Shown: positions 42,955 to 51,254 of the stretch, one piece after another
How the letters are laid out: each line of letters opens with the position of its first letter
Position numbering within the stretch: the first letter of the stretch is position 1
NCBI GenBank assembly: GCA_963618015.1
Contig: CAVEQS010000004.1
Span: forward strand, 1 to 64,000
Direction: 5' to 3'
Source of the DNA: Apopatocola sp963618015
Lineage (GTDB): Bacteria > Bacillota > Clostridia > Oscillospirales > Oscillospiraceae
DNA: 64,000 nucleotides
Notes under the pieces: model-generated
Told to the model about the DNA's origin: nothing
The model's database searches: none
Seen by the model: only the letters and a program-made list of their open reading frames with translations
Translations under genes and position numbers: made by a program

Positions 42955-43633
42955 TGTCTGCCTCCATGATCTTTATAAGCCCATCGACATTCTGAAAACA
43001 CGCGCTGTGCTCCTCGATCCACGAAACTGGCTTATCCCACCAGCGGAGCCTCAGCAGCTTTGCCACCGTATCCTCCGCAAAACGCATGCGCAGCACCTTG
43101 GCCGGAACGCCTCCGACCATGGCATACGGCGGCACGTCCTTCGTCACAACGGCGCCGGTCGCAATGATCGCGCCGTCCCCGATATGGACGCCAGCTAAAA
43201 TCAGAACATTTTCCCCGATCCAGACATCGTTTCCTATGGATACGGCGTGCTGCTGCTCATCAGCATACCGGAGCTCCTGAAAGAGCTTTTTATCCGTGAA
43301 GGTAAAGCCCGCCTGTTTGGCCGTAGAGAAAAATGCCGGATGCGTGGAAACGAACCCGTTCGTCGGATGAATGCCGTTCACCGTTTTCACGCAGGAGCCG
43401 ATCGAGCAAAACCGTCCGATCGAGGCGTTAATAGAGCATCCCGAGCCGAGGTATGTACCGAATCCCATCGAGCCCTTAAAGAATGTCTTTTTATTTATTA
43501 CATTCTTACCCTCGAAACAGGTGTTTTTGCCGGCAATATAGCAGCCGCTTTTTATAATGACCCCGCGTGAATGAAATTTGACTCTTTTCCCAAACGTCAA
43601 ACACGCTTTTCCAATGTTCTTTAAAAATTCCAT
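42944..43633 (-). CDS. Left-handed beta-helix O-acetyltransferase (CatB/NodL-like)
   Basis: A 229-residue hexapeptide-repeat acetyltransferase. Isoleucine-patch repeats run from about residue 25 to 175 (IGNDVWIGENVLILAGVHIG, GAIIATGAVVTKDVPPYAMV), with the catalytic His likely in NGIHPTNGF near residue 72. It uses acetyl-CoA to acetylate a sugar hydroxyl in the cytoplasm before export. It works alongside the extracytoplasmic SGNH hydrolase at 36975, which could remodel the same groups. Confidence 0.88.
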   Translation of the reverse strand: MEFLKNIGKACLTFGKRVKFHSRGVIIKSGCYIAGKNTCFEGKNVINKKTFFKGSMGFGTYLGSGCSINASIGRFCSIGSCVKTVNGIHPTNGFVSTHPAFFSTAKQAGFTFTDKKLFQELRYADEQQHAVSIGNDVWIGENVLILAGVHIGDGAIIATGAVVTKDVPPYAMVGGVPAKVLRMRFAEDTVAKLLRLRWWDKPVSWIEEHSACFQNVDGLIKIMEADNGD

Positions 43634-43722
43634 CTTTCAGCTCCGCCTGCCATTGTAATTTGGGGGGGATGGTTTCTTTTGCAATTTCTTCGCCGCAGCT
43701 TTAAGCCCATTCTGCACCGCAA

Positions 43723-45003
43723 TTACCGGGCTGTTATATTTTCAAAGACCTTTTTGACCATATCGCCGCAGGCGCGCGGCTCGTGGTATTGCATCGCAAC
43801 GCGCAGCCCGTTTCTCGCCTTTTGATCCCGGAGCTCCTTATCGCGAAACGCCGTTCGCAGCGTCTCTTTCAGCGCTTCCTTTTCCGTGATCGCTATCGCG
43901 CAGTCGTTTCGCAGCAGATGCCCCATGGACGCGATACAGCCCGGCCCGTAGGCAACAAGAGGGACGCCGCTCCCCAGACTGTCGGCAATTTTGGTGGATA
44001 CGGAGTTTCGGACCACCTCTATGAAGCCCTCATCGAACGATTCCGTATGGAGGAGAAAATCCGCGCTGTGCAAAACCGCGTTGAACTCCTCCCCGGAAAC
44101 AAAGCCGCACAGGCGAACGGTCTTAACGCTTTCCAGCACGCCGAGGATCTGCTTGTCCTTTTCGCCCGTATAAATGTTTATATGATAGTCCGTCCCGTCT
44201 TCCCCGTTTATCTCCTCCAGCGCTCTTCCCATCTCGGCAATCGACTTGTATCGATCGCACCGGATGTTTCCCAGATACGTTATAGACGTTGGAGCGTCCA
44301 CGCTGTGTATCTCTTTGGATATCGGGAAGCTGGAGCCGGTCATGATCGTTGTCATGGGGCGGTGGAAGCGGCTGGTATACAGCTCCTTCAGCTCATCGCA
44401 GATGGTTATGACATGCGATGTACGGCTCATATACTGTTCGATTTTTCTTTTCAACAGCTTCAGCCGGAGCCGGCGCCAGAGCGAGCCCGTCTCCTCGACG
44501 AAATAATACTCATCGCAAAGGTACGAAACGATCGGGATCGACCGTTCCCGGGATATCTTCATGGCCATGTCATACAAAAACATGGCCGCTCCGGGCGCCG
44601 CAAAAATGCAGTCCGGCTTCTGCTCGTCCAGCCACGCACGAAGCTCTCCGGTATACCACCCGGCACATTTCCACATCAGATCGCGCGCGAGCATGACCAC
44701 AGGTTTTTTGTTCTTGGGGTTTCTGTACAGCTGCTCATCGCCGGAGCTCTCAAACATTTGGCTCTGCGAAGTATCCGGCTCGATCCTTGTACCCTGAACC
44801 CTGAACCGGACGTAGGAGCGCAGCACATCCTTATCCGTGATCCGGAAATAGGAGCTGCATGTGTCCACGTTCGGGACTGTCGGATAGATATAGAGCTGGC
44901 ATATCTCATCACGGGAAAAAGAGCGCAGCAGGGTAGAAAAGGTCTTTCCCATGCTCTCATAGGTGGTCAATGGATTGTGGCTTATAAGAAGTATTTTGGG
45001 CAT
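43723..45003 (-). CDS. Family 4-type glycosyltransferase
   Basis: A 426-residue GT-B enzyme beginning KILLISHNPLTTYESMGKTF. The C-terminal domain has SITYLGNIRCDRYKSIAEMG near residue 247 and the conserved glutamate region SADFLLHTESFDEGF near residue 318. It lies between the permuted glycosyltransferase gene and the acetyltransferase gene, with an 89-base gap on the downstream side. It probably adds an inner or branch sugar. Confidence 0.82.
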   Translation of the reverse strand: MPKILLISHNPLTTYESMGKTFSTLLRSFSRDEICQLYIYPTVPNVDTCSSYFRITDKDVLRSYVRFRVQGTRIEPDTSQSQMFESSGDEQLYRNPKNKKPVVMLARDLMWKCAGWYTGELRAWLDEQKPDCIFAAPGAAMFLYDMAMKISRERSIPIVSYLCDEYYFVEETGSLWRRLRLKLLKRKIEQYMSRTSHVITICDELKELYTSRFHRPMTTIMTGSSFPISKEIHSVDAPTSITYLGNIRCDRYKSIAEMGRALEEINGEDGTDYHINIYTGEKDKQILGVLESVKTVRLCGFVSGEEFNAVLHSADFLLHTESFDEGFIEVVRNSVSTKIADSLGSGVPLVAYGPGCIASMGHLLRNDCAIAITEKEALKETLRTAFRDKELRDQKARNGLRVAMQYHEPRACGDMVKKVFENITAR

Positions 45004-45044
45004 GGCGATCTTTCCTGTCGTTGTTTATTTCCCGCCGGGGGCTG

Positions 45045-45932
45045 TCATCCGCAAATTTGGGAATATTTGTCGATCACCGTCTGGATCGTCTGGGGTATCG
45101 GGCCGTCGACAACAAGCACCACCTCGGACGGCTTTACCGTCTGCTGCACGAGAATGCTGTCAAGCGCCGTATCGAACCATTCGGCATTATCTCCCCCATA
45201 GACGCACATCGCCACGGAGAACGGGGGAAAATCGTGCGGCGCTCCCTCCGCCTGCGGGGCGGTATTGATCTCTTTCTCCGGCCTGTCCCGCATCACGCGA
45301 AACAGCTTTGTTCGGAGCCGGTTGGGGATCACAACCTCGCCGCCAAAGCGAATGGCAACATTGTTCAGATACCGGGGGAGGGAGATCAAGCCCTTTTTGA
45401 GCATATATCCCTGCAATCTGGCCTCGCTCGAAAAATATTTCCAGCCGCCGCGCCGCGTGCTCATTTCATCGCCCACGCGGACATTCACCAGCGTATCCTC
45501 AACATTGGCAAACACCCCGTTTGCCTCCGCCATCCGGATCCACAAATAATAATCCTCTTCGCAAAACCAGTCCTGATACCCGCCGGCCTTTTCAACGAAC
45601 GACTTTTTGAACATGACCGAGACCTGATTCATCGGGCATCGTTTTTTCATGTATGCTTTGATATCGGCATCCTGTGCCGGAACCGAACGCTTTCCAATCA
45701 CATGGGAAGGGTCTCCGATAAATTCCGTGATCTGTCCGCCGACAATGTCTACGCTCTCGTTCTCCTGAAACACGGCAAGCTGCGTTGCAAAGCGGTTCGG
45801 AAGCGATATATCGTCCGCATCCATCAGCGCGACCAGCTCATTTGTGCAATGGCTCAGTGACGCTCTTCTTGCGTTTCCGTGTCCCTGATTGGTTTCAAGG
45901 TAAATTGGCTGAAAAACCGTCTTTTTTTCCAT
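45045..45932 (-). CDS. Family 2 glycosyltransferase in circularly permuted order
   Basis: A 295-residue protein whose segments are in an unusual order. Residues 7-215 are the body of a GT2 enzyme: ETNQGHGNARRASLSHC, the metal motif MDADDIS (37-43), the acceptor-site CEEDYYLWIRM, and the C-terminal RRGGWKYF. Residues 238-295 (FSVAMCVYGGDNAEWF, then VVLVVDGP) are what normally forms the first beta-alpha-beta unit of the same fold, here placed last after a Pro/Glu/Ala-rich linker (216-236). The end (KYSQICG) would join smoothly to the start (VFQPIYLE). AAGGA precedes the ATG closely. Alternatives are two fused truncated paralogues or a misassembly. Confidence 0.78.
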   Translation of the reverse strand: MEKKTVFQPIYLETNQGHGNARRASLSHCTNELVALMDADDISLPNRFATQLAVFQENESVDIVGGQITEFIGDPSHVIGKRSVPAQDADIKAYMKKRCPMNQVSVMFKKSFVEKAGGYQDWFCEEDYYLWIRMAEANGVFANVEDTLVNVRVGDEMSTRRGGWKYFSSEARLQGYMLKKGLISLPRYLNNVAIRFGGEVVIPNRLRTKLFRVMRDRPEKEINTAPQAEGAPHDFPPFSVAMCVYGGDNAEWFDTALDSILVQQTVKPSEVVLVVDGPIPQTIQTVIDKYSQICG

Positions 45933-45957
45933 TCCTTATCTTCACTCCCGGCAGCCG

Positions 45958-46794
45958 CTATGCCGGAAGCCCGCGTTTCCAGGCCTCCATCTTCAACACG
46001 GCAGACACCATTTTCATTTTGCTGTTCCCCAGTTTGGCAATCCGGTGCCGAAACGGGAACAGGATCGCAACGAGCACCTTCATAGCAGGGCGATACACAA
46101 TATGCAGCTTACAGTACGCTTTTCTGAATCCGAAATACTTTATCAAAAAGCTTTGGAAGTTCGTCTCATGGACAACGTTTCTCTCGCCGTCGCACAGATA
46201 GCTTCCGGGTTTGTTCAGCTGAACGAACCACTCGACGATCCCCGCGACAAGCGCAAGATTGACGCCCTTCTTCTCGCTTTCGACCCGGCTCTTCAGTGAA
46301 CTGATTGGGAGATACAGCCCGCGCTCGTAAACATCGGAATATCCGCACAGCCGCCCGTCTTCTTTATCAAACACCCCGAAAAAATGACACTCCTGTCGGC
46401 TCCATCGGGTATTGGCAAAGCATTCGATCGTCTCTCTTGTCTCCGGCCTGACCGAAGCGGGATACCCCTTCAGGCTGTCGAGATAAACGCTGTATATCTC
46501 GTCAACATATTCTCTCGGGTCGATGATCCTCGTCTCGAAATTTTTCCTGCCTTTATTGATCTCATACCGGAGCTTCGCCTTCAGCTTTGTGATATCAAAG
46601 CCGTCATCCTTTATGCACCAGTAAAACTCCGTCTCTTCCCTGCAATCCCAGTCACTTGTCCACCGGGCAAGCAAAGGCGCCCCCCCGTCGCGGACTTTCC
46701 AGATGGATCCGTCCTCGATCGGCCGGAGATCCACGTTCTCATGAGGCCATACGCTTGGGATCATCGCATGGTTATAGTAATGCCATCCTTCCAT
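45958..46794 (-). CDS. Hypothetical GNAT/FemAB-like acyltransferase of the polysaccharide locus
   Basis: A 278-residue cytoplasmic protein rich in Trp, Tyr and Arg. The middle part (RQECHFFGVFDKEDGRLCGY near 133; FLIKYFGFRKAYCKLHIVY near 220) looks like a GNAT or FemX fold, with the acyl-donor strand and the C-terminal FGF motif common in such enzymes. I do not recognise the exact family. Its position between the priming transferase and glycosyltransferases suggests it acylates an amino sugar or adds an amino acid to the repeat unit. Confidence 0.6.
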   Translation of the reverse strand: MEGWHYYNHAMIPSVWPHENVDLRPIEDGSIWKVRDGGAPLLARWTSDWDCREETEFYWCIKDDGFDITKLKAKLRYEINKGRKNFETRIIDPREYVDEIYSVYLDSLKGYPASVRPETRETIECFANTRWSRQECHFFGVFDKEDGRLCGYSDVYERGLYLPISSLKSRVESEKKGVNLALVAGIVEWFVQLNKPGSYLCDGERNVVHETNFQSFLIKYFGFRKAYCKLHIVYRPAMKVLVAILFPFRHRIAKLGNSKMKMVSAVLKMEAWKRGLPA

Positions 46795-46803
46795 TTCTGT
46801 TGC

Positions 46804-47526
46804 TTATACCCCCAGCAGACCTTTTGCCTCCGCCTGCTTTCGTTCATATTCTTCCCTGCTGACCCGGCCGGCTTTCAGCAGATAGTCTCCGAAGTCGTCC
46901 GTGATATCCACCTCGTCGACATCGCTGTCCTCCAGTCCCTTTTGCCCAAGGAAAACCTGCTTGACGGTATTGAAGATGATCTTCACATCGCCCCGAAAGG
47001 TTACATTCCGGATATATTCGAGATCGGCGGACAGCTTGCCGTCCCAGGAAAGGGCGTTGCGCCCGCGGGTCTGGGCAAGGCCGGAAAGGCCGGGGCGGAC
47101 GGTGTGGCGCAGTCTCTGCTCGCCGGTCATAAACACCATGTCCCGGACGAGCTGCGGTCTCGGCCCGATCACGCTCATATCGCCTTTGAGAATGTTGAAA
47201 GCCTCCGGCAGCTCGTCCAGCGATGTTGCCCGGAGCGCACGGCCAAACTTGCCCAGACGGAGTTCATCCGGCAGGAGGTCTCCGTTTTCGTCCCGCTCGT
47301 CGGACATGGAGCGGAATTTATACATGTTGAAGATCTTCTCCCGCCCGGTTTTCGGGTCGATCCGGCCGGGGCGGGGCTGCTTGAAGAGCACCGGTGAGCC
47401 GAGCTTTATGCGAACCAGAACGGCGATAATGATATAGAGCCACCCGAACACGAGGATCGCCGCCAGCGAGCAGAGGATGTCCAGCAGACGTTTGAAATAT
47501 CTTTGGTAGAGACTTTGATGTTTCAT
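46804..47526 (-). CDS. Priming sugar transferase (polyprenyl-phosphate glycosyl-1-phosphate transferase)
   Basis: A 240-residue monotopic phosphoglycosyl transferase of the WcaJ/PglC type: one N-terminal re-entrant membrane segment (residues 13-35), KIFNMYKFRSMS near residue 66, the catalytic Asp-Glu in TSLDELPEAFNIL near residue 101, and MSVIGPRPQLVRD near residue 116. It loads the first sugar phosphate onto undecaprenyl phosphate. The gene order dehydratase, aminotransferase, acetyltransferase, then this gene suggests a diacetylated bacillosamine-type first sugar. It overlaps the GNAT gene by four bases. Confidence 0.9.
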   Translation of the reverse strand: MKHQSLYQRYFKRLLDILCSLAAILVFGWLYIIIAVLVRIKLGSPVLFKQPRPGRIDPKTGREKIFNMYKFRSMSDERDENGDLLPDELRLGKFGRALRATSLDELPEAFNILKGDMSVIGPRPQLVRDMVFMTGEQRLRHTVRPGLSGLAQTRGRNALSWDGKLSADLEYIRNVTFRGDVKIIFNTVKQVFLGQKGLEDSDVDEVDITDDFGDYLLKAGRVSREEYERKQAEAKGLLGV

Positions 47527-47984
47527 TCTATGCTATACCTTTTCAAAGCATCTTTTTTCACTTTATCGCCCGTTTTGCGAAAGCCCGCCTTGGCAGCGCC
47601 GCGCTGGCTGGCCTCATTGGTCTCGCGGATAAGCATATAGGCCGTGCCCCCATCCGCGAGCTCTTCCTTTACGATAAAGCGCAGCACCGCCGGATATATC
47701 CCGCGCCCTCGATATTCCGTGTGCGTCCAACAGGGCCCGATCTCTATGTCTCTTTTGCCGAGAAAGCGGAATTTTTCGTTCCCGTGAACTACATACGAGG
47801 CGTGAATGCGCTTTTCGCCGTCATAAGCCGCATAAACCTTTACCTTCCCCAGCGTGGCAAGATTCCAGAGCCATGCGTTTTTCCAGCCATATTCCCTTGC
47901 GGTGAGCTTTTCGCAGCGTACATCCAGGTCTGCTTCGGAGCCACATGCGGCGATCCGCGAAGGATCATTCTCGTATAATTCCAC
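47523..47984 (-). CDS. GNAT acetyltransferase, candidate amino-sugar N-acetyltransferase
   Basis: A 153-residue GNAT: the acetyl-CoA loop reads HTEYRGRGIYPAVL near residue 92, followed by YMLIRETNEAS and a late GAAKAGFRKTG typical of the family. It starts at GTG with GAGG upstream. It lies exactly between the DegT aminotransferase and the priming transferase, where PglD-type enzymes usually stand. PglD is a beta-helix protein, so if this enzyme acetylates the UDP-4-amino sugar it is a non-homologous replacement, as WecD is in another pathway. That role is inferred from order. Confidence 0.78.
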   Translation of the reverse strand: MELYENDPSRIAACGSEADLDVRCEKLTAREYGWKNAWLWNLATLGKVKVYAAYDGEKRIHASYVVHGNEKFRFLGKRDIEIGPCWTHTEYRGRGIYPAVLRFIVKEELADGGTAYMLIRETNEASQRGAAKAGFRKTGDKVKKDALKRYSIE

Positions 47985-48002
47985 CGTATCCTCTTTCTTC
48001 GC

Positions 48003-49286
48003 TTATGCGAAGCAGGCGCGGATCACTTCGATGATGCGGTCCTGCTGCTCCGCGGTCATTTTATTGTCGCTCGGGAGGCACAGGCCTCTGTCGAAAATGT
48101 CCATTCCGACATCGGCCGCCTCGCCCGCGATATAGGCGTTCGTCCGGGCTCTGCCGTTTCCGTCGCGGACAACGAACGGATTCAGGCGGAAGATCGGCTG
48201 CATGTGCATGGGCTTCCAGATGGGGCGCCCCTCTGCGTTGATGCTGGCAATGGCTTCCAGGATCTCCGTAGGGCAGCTCTTCCCGTGCTCGGGAACGTAC
48301 AGCGCGTCCCGCTCTCCGCGCACCTGCCGGCACATGGCGTCCTTATCGAGGATCATGCAGGAGAGCCAGTAGTTCGGCTCGCTGACGGCAAAGTCGATCG
48401 GGTTCATCTGCACGGGCAGGCCTTCCAGACCCTTTTTGTACCGCTCATAGATGGCCTTCTTCTGCGCGATGTGCGTTTCCAGATACGGGATCTGTCCGCG
48501 CACGACGCCCGCAATGACGTTGCTCATGCGGTAGTTATAGCCAAGCTCCTCGTGCTGATACCACGCCGCGTTCTCGCGGGACTGCGTGGACCATTTGCGG
48601 GCCTTATTGGCCGCTTCCTCGCTGTCCGTCAGCAGCATGCCGCCGGAGGAGCCGGTGATGACCTTATTGCCGTTAAACGAAATCACATTGTATGCGCCGA
48701 AGGAGCCGGTCTGCACGCCCTTATACGAAGCGCCGAAGGATTCGGCGGCGTCCTCGATGATAATGGCCCCATGGCGGTCGCAGACCTCACGCAGCTCGTC
48801 TACCTTTCCGGGCGTGCCGTAAAGATGCGCCACAACGACCAGCTTTATCTCCGGGTACAGCTCAAACGCCTTTTCCAGCGCGGCCGGATCCATGTTCCAG
48901 GTATCGTACTCCGTGTCGATAAAAACGGGGATGCCGCCCTCGTAGACGATTGGGTTCACCGTCGCGTCAAACGTCATGTCGCTCGCCGCAACATATTTCC
49001 CGCTGAGCGCGCCGGTTCCGGGCGAGGGCTTTCCGTAAAGAGCCTCGCCGGCGAGCTTCATGGCAAGATGCAGCGCCGTGGATCCGGCGGACAGGGCGAC
49101 GGCATGCCGCACGCCGATCTTCTCCGCGATCTGACGCTCGACCTCGTTGATGTTCTTGCCGACGGTGGACATCCAGTTGGTCTCATACGCCTCCGTGACA
49201 TATTTCAGTTCGTCCCCGTGCATGGTGGGCGAGGACAGCCAGACCTTATTGTCAAATTTCTCAAAAGGCTTATGGAAGTCAAACAT
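48003..49286 (-). CDS. DegT/DnrJ/EryC1-family sugar aminotransferase (PglE-like)
   Basis: A 427-residue PLP enzyme: LSAGSTALHLAMKLAGEALY near residue 62, the Asp of VEDAAESFGASY-type sequence (IIEDAAESFGASYKG) near residue 175, and the PLP lysine in VISFNGNKVITGSSGG near residue 203. It transfers an amino group to a 4-keto-6-deoxy nucleotide sugar, the product of the dehydratase encoded upstream (49324). Together they give a UDP-4-amino-4,6-dideoxy sugar. Confidence 0.9.
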   Translation of the reverse strand: MFDFHKPFEKFDNKVWLSSPTMHGDELKYVTEAYETNWMSTVGKNINEVERQIAEKIGVRHAVALSAGSTALHLAMKLAGEALYGKPSPGTGALSGKYVAASDMTFDATVNPIVYEGGIPVFIDTEYDTWNMDPAALEKAFELYPEIKLVVVAHLYGTPGKVDELREVCDRHGAIIIEDAAESFGASYKGVQTGSFGAYNVISFNGNKVITGSSGGMLLTDSEEAANKARKWSTQSRENAAWYQHEELGYNYRMSNVIAGVVRGQIPYLETHIAQKKAIYERYKKGLEGLPVQMNPIDFAVSEPNYWLSCMILDKDAMCRQVRGERDALYVPEHGKSCPTEILEAIASINAEGRPIWKPMHMQPIFRLNPFVVRDGNGRARTNAYIAGEAADVGMDIFDRGLCLPSDNKMTAEQQDRIIEVIRACFA

Positions 49287-49323
49287 TTTTCTTCTCCTTT
49301 ACAGCACTTATACGAAAAAGCCG

Positions 49324-51219
49324 TCACACCGTGGCATATTCTTCCGGTTCGACCACATGGTAATTGGGATCGGCGTCCTCCTGAATAAGCGCCATGACGC
49401 GCTCCCGGACGTCCTCCTGCGGGGCATACAGCACCTCCCGGAGACTTGCAAGCTTTTCCTGTATCTCCTCGGGACTGTACATTTTCTGATGCCCGATGTA
49501 AATGAGATTGTTGCTCGTTTTCTGAAGCCCCTCCGCTTTCAAAAGCAGCTCTTCATACAGCTTCTCGCCGGGGCGGAGGCCGATGTATTCGATCTTGATG
49601 TCCACGTCCGGCTCCAGGCCGCTCAGACGGATGAGCTGGCGCGCCATATTGTCGATCTTGACGGGCTTTCCCATATCCAGAATGAACACCTCGCCGCCCT
49701 CGGCGAAGGCTCCGGCCTGCAGGATGAGCGAAACGGCCTCCGGGATCGTCATGAAGAAGCGGGTGACGCGCTTGTCGGTGACCGTCACCGGACCACCTGC
49801 GGCGATCTGCTTTTTGAAAAGCGGGATGACACTGCCGTTGCTTCCCATAACGTTGCCGAAGCGGACGGCAATGTACTCCGTACGGTATACCGAGTTCATG
49901 GACTGCACGACCATCTCGCAGAGGCGCTTGGAAGCGCCCATCACATTGGTGGGGTTCACGGCCTTGTCCGTGGAGATGAGGATGAAGAGCTTCGTGCCGT
50001 ATTCCCCGGCCGCCTTCGCCACGTTGTATGTGCCGAAAACGTTGTTCTTGATGGCCTCCGCCGGGCTGTCCTCCATCAGGGGGACATGCTTATGCGCTGC
50101 GGCGTGGCACACGAGGTCGGGATGGTACTTGGCGAAGAGGTCGTTTACGCGCCGCTCCTCCCGCACGGAGCCGATGAGCACCTCGAGATCCAGCTCGGGG
50201 TACTTGCGGATCAGCTCCTGCTGGATATCGTAAGCGTTATTTTCGTAAATATCAAAGATGATGAGCTTTCCGGGCTTGAGCGCCGCGATCTGGCGGCAGA
50301 GCTCGCTGCCGATGGAACCGCCGCCGCCGGTAACGAGGACGGTCTTTCCGAAGACCCGTCCGGAGATGACGGAATTGTCGGTATGTACCGGCTCTCGCCC
50401 CAGAAGATCCTCGATGCTGACGTCCTTGATCTGGTTGATCAGCACGTCCTCGTTGGCGAGCTGCGCCAGAGAGGGCATGTACTTCAGCTTTGCGCCGGTG
50501 GTGTTGCAGATCTCCAGTATCTCGTTTCGCTCCTGAATGGAGGCCGAGGGGATGCAGAAGATGATCTCCTCTACTCCGTATTTCGCAACGGCATCGGGGA
50601 TGCACTCCCGGCCGCCGACGACCCGCACGCCGCGCACAAGACGGCCGTGCTTGCTCACGTCATCATCAACGGCGCAGACCACTCTGTTGCGGGAGTATTC
50701 GCTGGAATTGAACTCCTTGATCGCCATGGCCGCGCCGCCGCCCGCGCCGATAACCATCGTGCGCTTTTGGGGGTGCTTGCCGAATTTCCGGCTGCGGAAT
50801 TTCTCCTCGAACCCCTGAATGAAATATCTCGACGCGCAGACGAAGATAAACAATATGAGCGCGAACAGGAAGAAAAAGCTCCAGGGAAGGCGTCTCGCGA
50901 ATGCAATAGAGGCCAGCATGTAAAAAGCGGAGCCCACGACCGACGCGAGACCCGTATCGACCATTTCCTTGAAGCTGGCAAAGCGCCACATGCTGCTGTA
51001 AACATGAAAGCAGCCGAGAGAAACGATGCAGGCCAGCGTTCCGGGGATCCAGACCTTCTGGATGATGCCCCAATAGCCCTGCCGCACGAACTCGGAAACG
51101 GAAAATTCAAAGCGCACAAACAGCGCGAAAAACGCGGCGGCGTTAATGAGGAGAATATCCAGAAGAACATACAAAATGGTCTTCCAGTTGAACAATTCGC
51201 GAATTTTCATGATACCCAT
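49324..51219 (-). CDS. Membrane-bound UDP-sugar 4,6-dehydratase (PglF/CapD type)
   Basis: A 631-residue protein. Four N-terminal membrane helices (about residues 12-120) are followed by a CoA-binding-like Rossmann domain (MVIGAGGGAAMAIKEF near 153) and a catalytic SDR domain (VLVTGGGGSIGSELCRQIA near 295; MGASKRLCEM near 435). This long form converts UDP-GlcNAc to UDP-4-keto-6-deoxy sugar for bacillosamine-type pathways. It is the second gene of the locus, between the O-antigen-ligase-like protein and the aminotransferase. Translation starts at 51219 or at a second ATG nine bases later. Confidence 0.9.
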   Translation of the reverse strand: MGIMKIRELFNWKTILYVLLDILLINAAAFFALFVRFEFSVSEFVRQGYWGIIQKVWIPGTLACIVSLGCFHVYSSMWRFASFKEMVDTGLASVVGSAFYMLASIAFARRLPWSFFFLFALILFIFVCASRYFIQGFEEKFRSRKFGKHPQKRTMVIGAGGGAAMAIKEFNSSEYSRNRVVCAVDDDVSKHGRLVRGVRVVGGRECIPDAVAKYGVEEIIFCIPSASIQERNEILEICNTTGAKLKYMPSLAQLANEDVLINQIKDVSIEDLLGREPVHTDNSVISGRVFGKTVLVTGGGGSIGSELCRQIAALKPGKLIIFDIYENNAYDIQQELIRKYPELDLEVLIGSVREERRVNDLFAKYHPDLVCHAAAHKHVPLMEDSPAEAIKNNVFGTYNVAKAAGEYGTKLFILISTDKAVNPTNVMGASKRLCEMVVQSMNSVYRTEYIAVRFGNVMGSNGSVIPLFKKQIAAGGPVTVTDKRVTRFFMTIPEAVSLILQAGAFAEGGEVFILDMGKPVKIDNMARQLIRLSGLEPDVDIKIEYIGLRPGEKLYEELLLKAEGLQKTSNNLIYIGHQKMYSPEEIQEKLASLREVLYAPQEDVRERVMALIQEDADPNYHVVEPEEYATV

Positions 51220-51254
51220 TCTCTCCGCTTTTGTGTTGAAAATTTAGAAATGCT

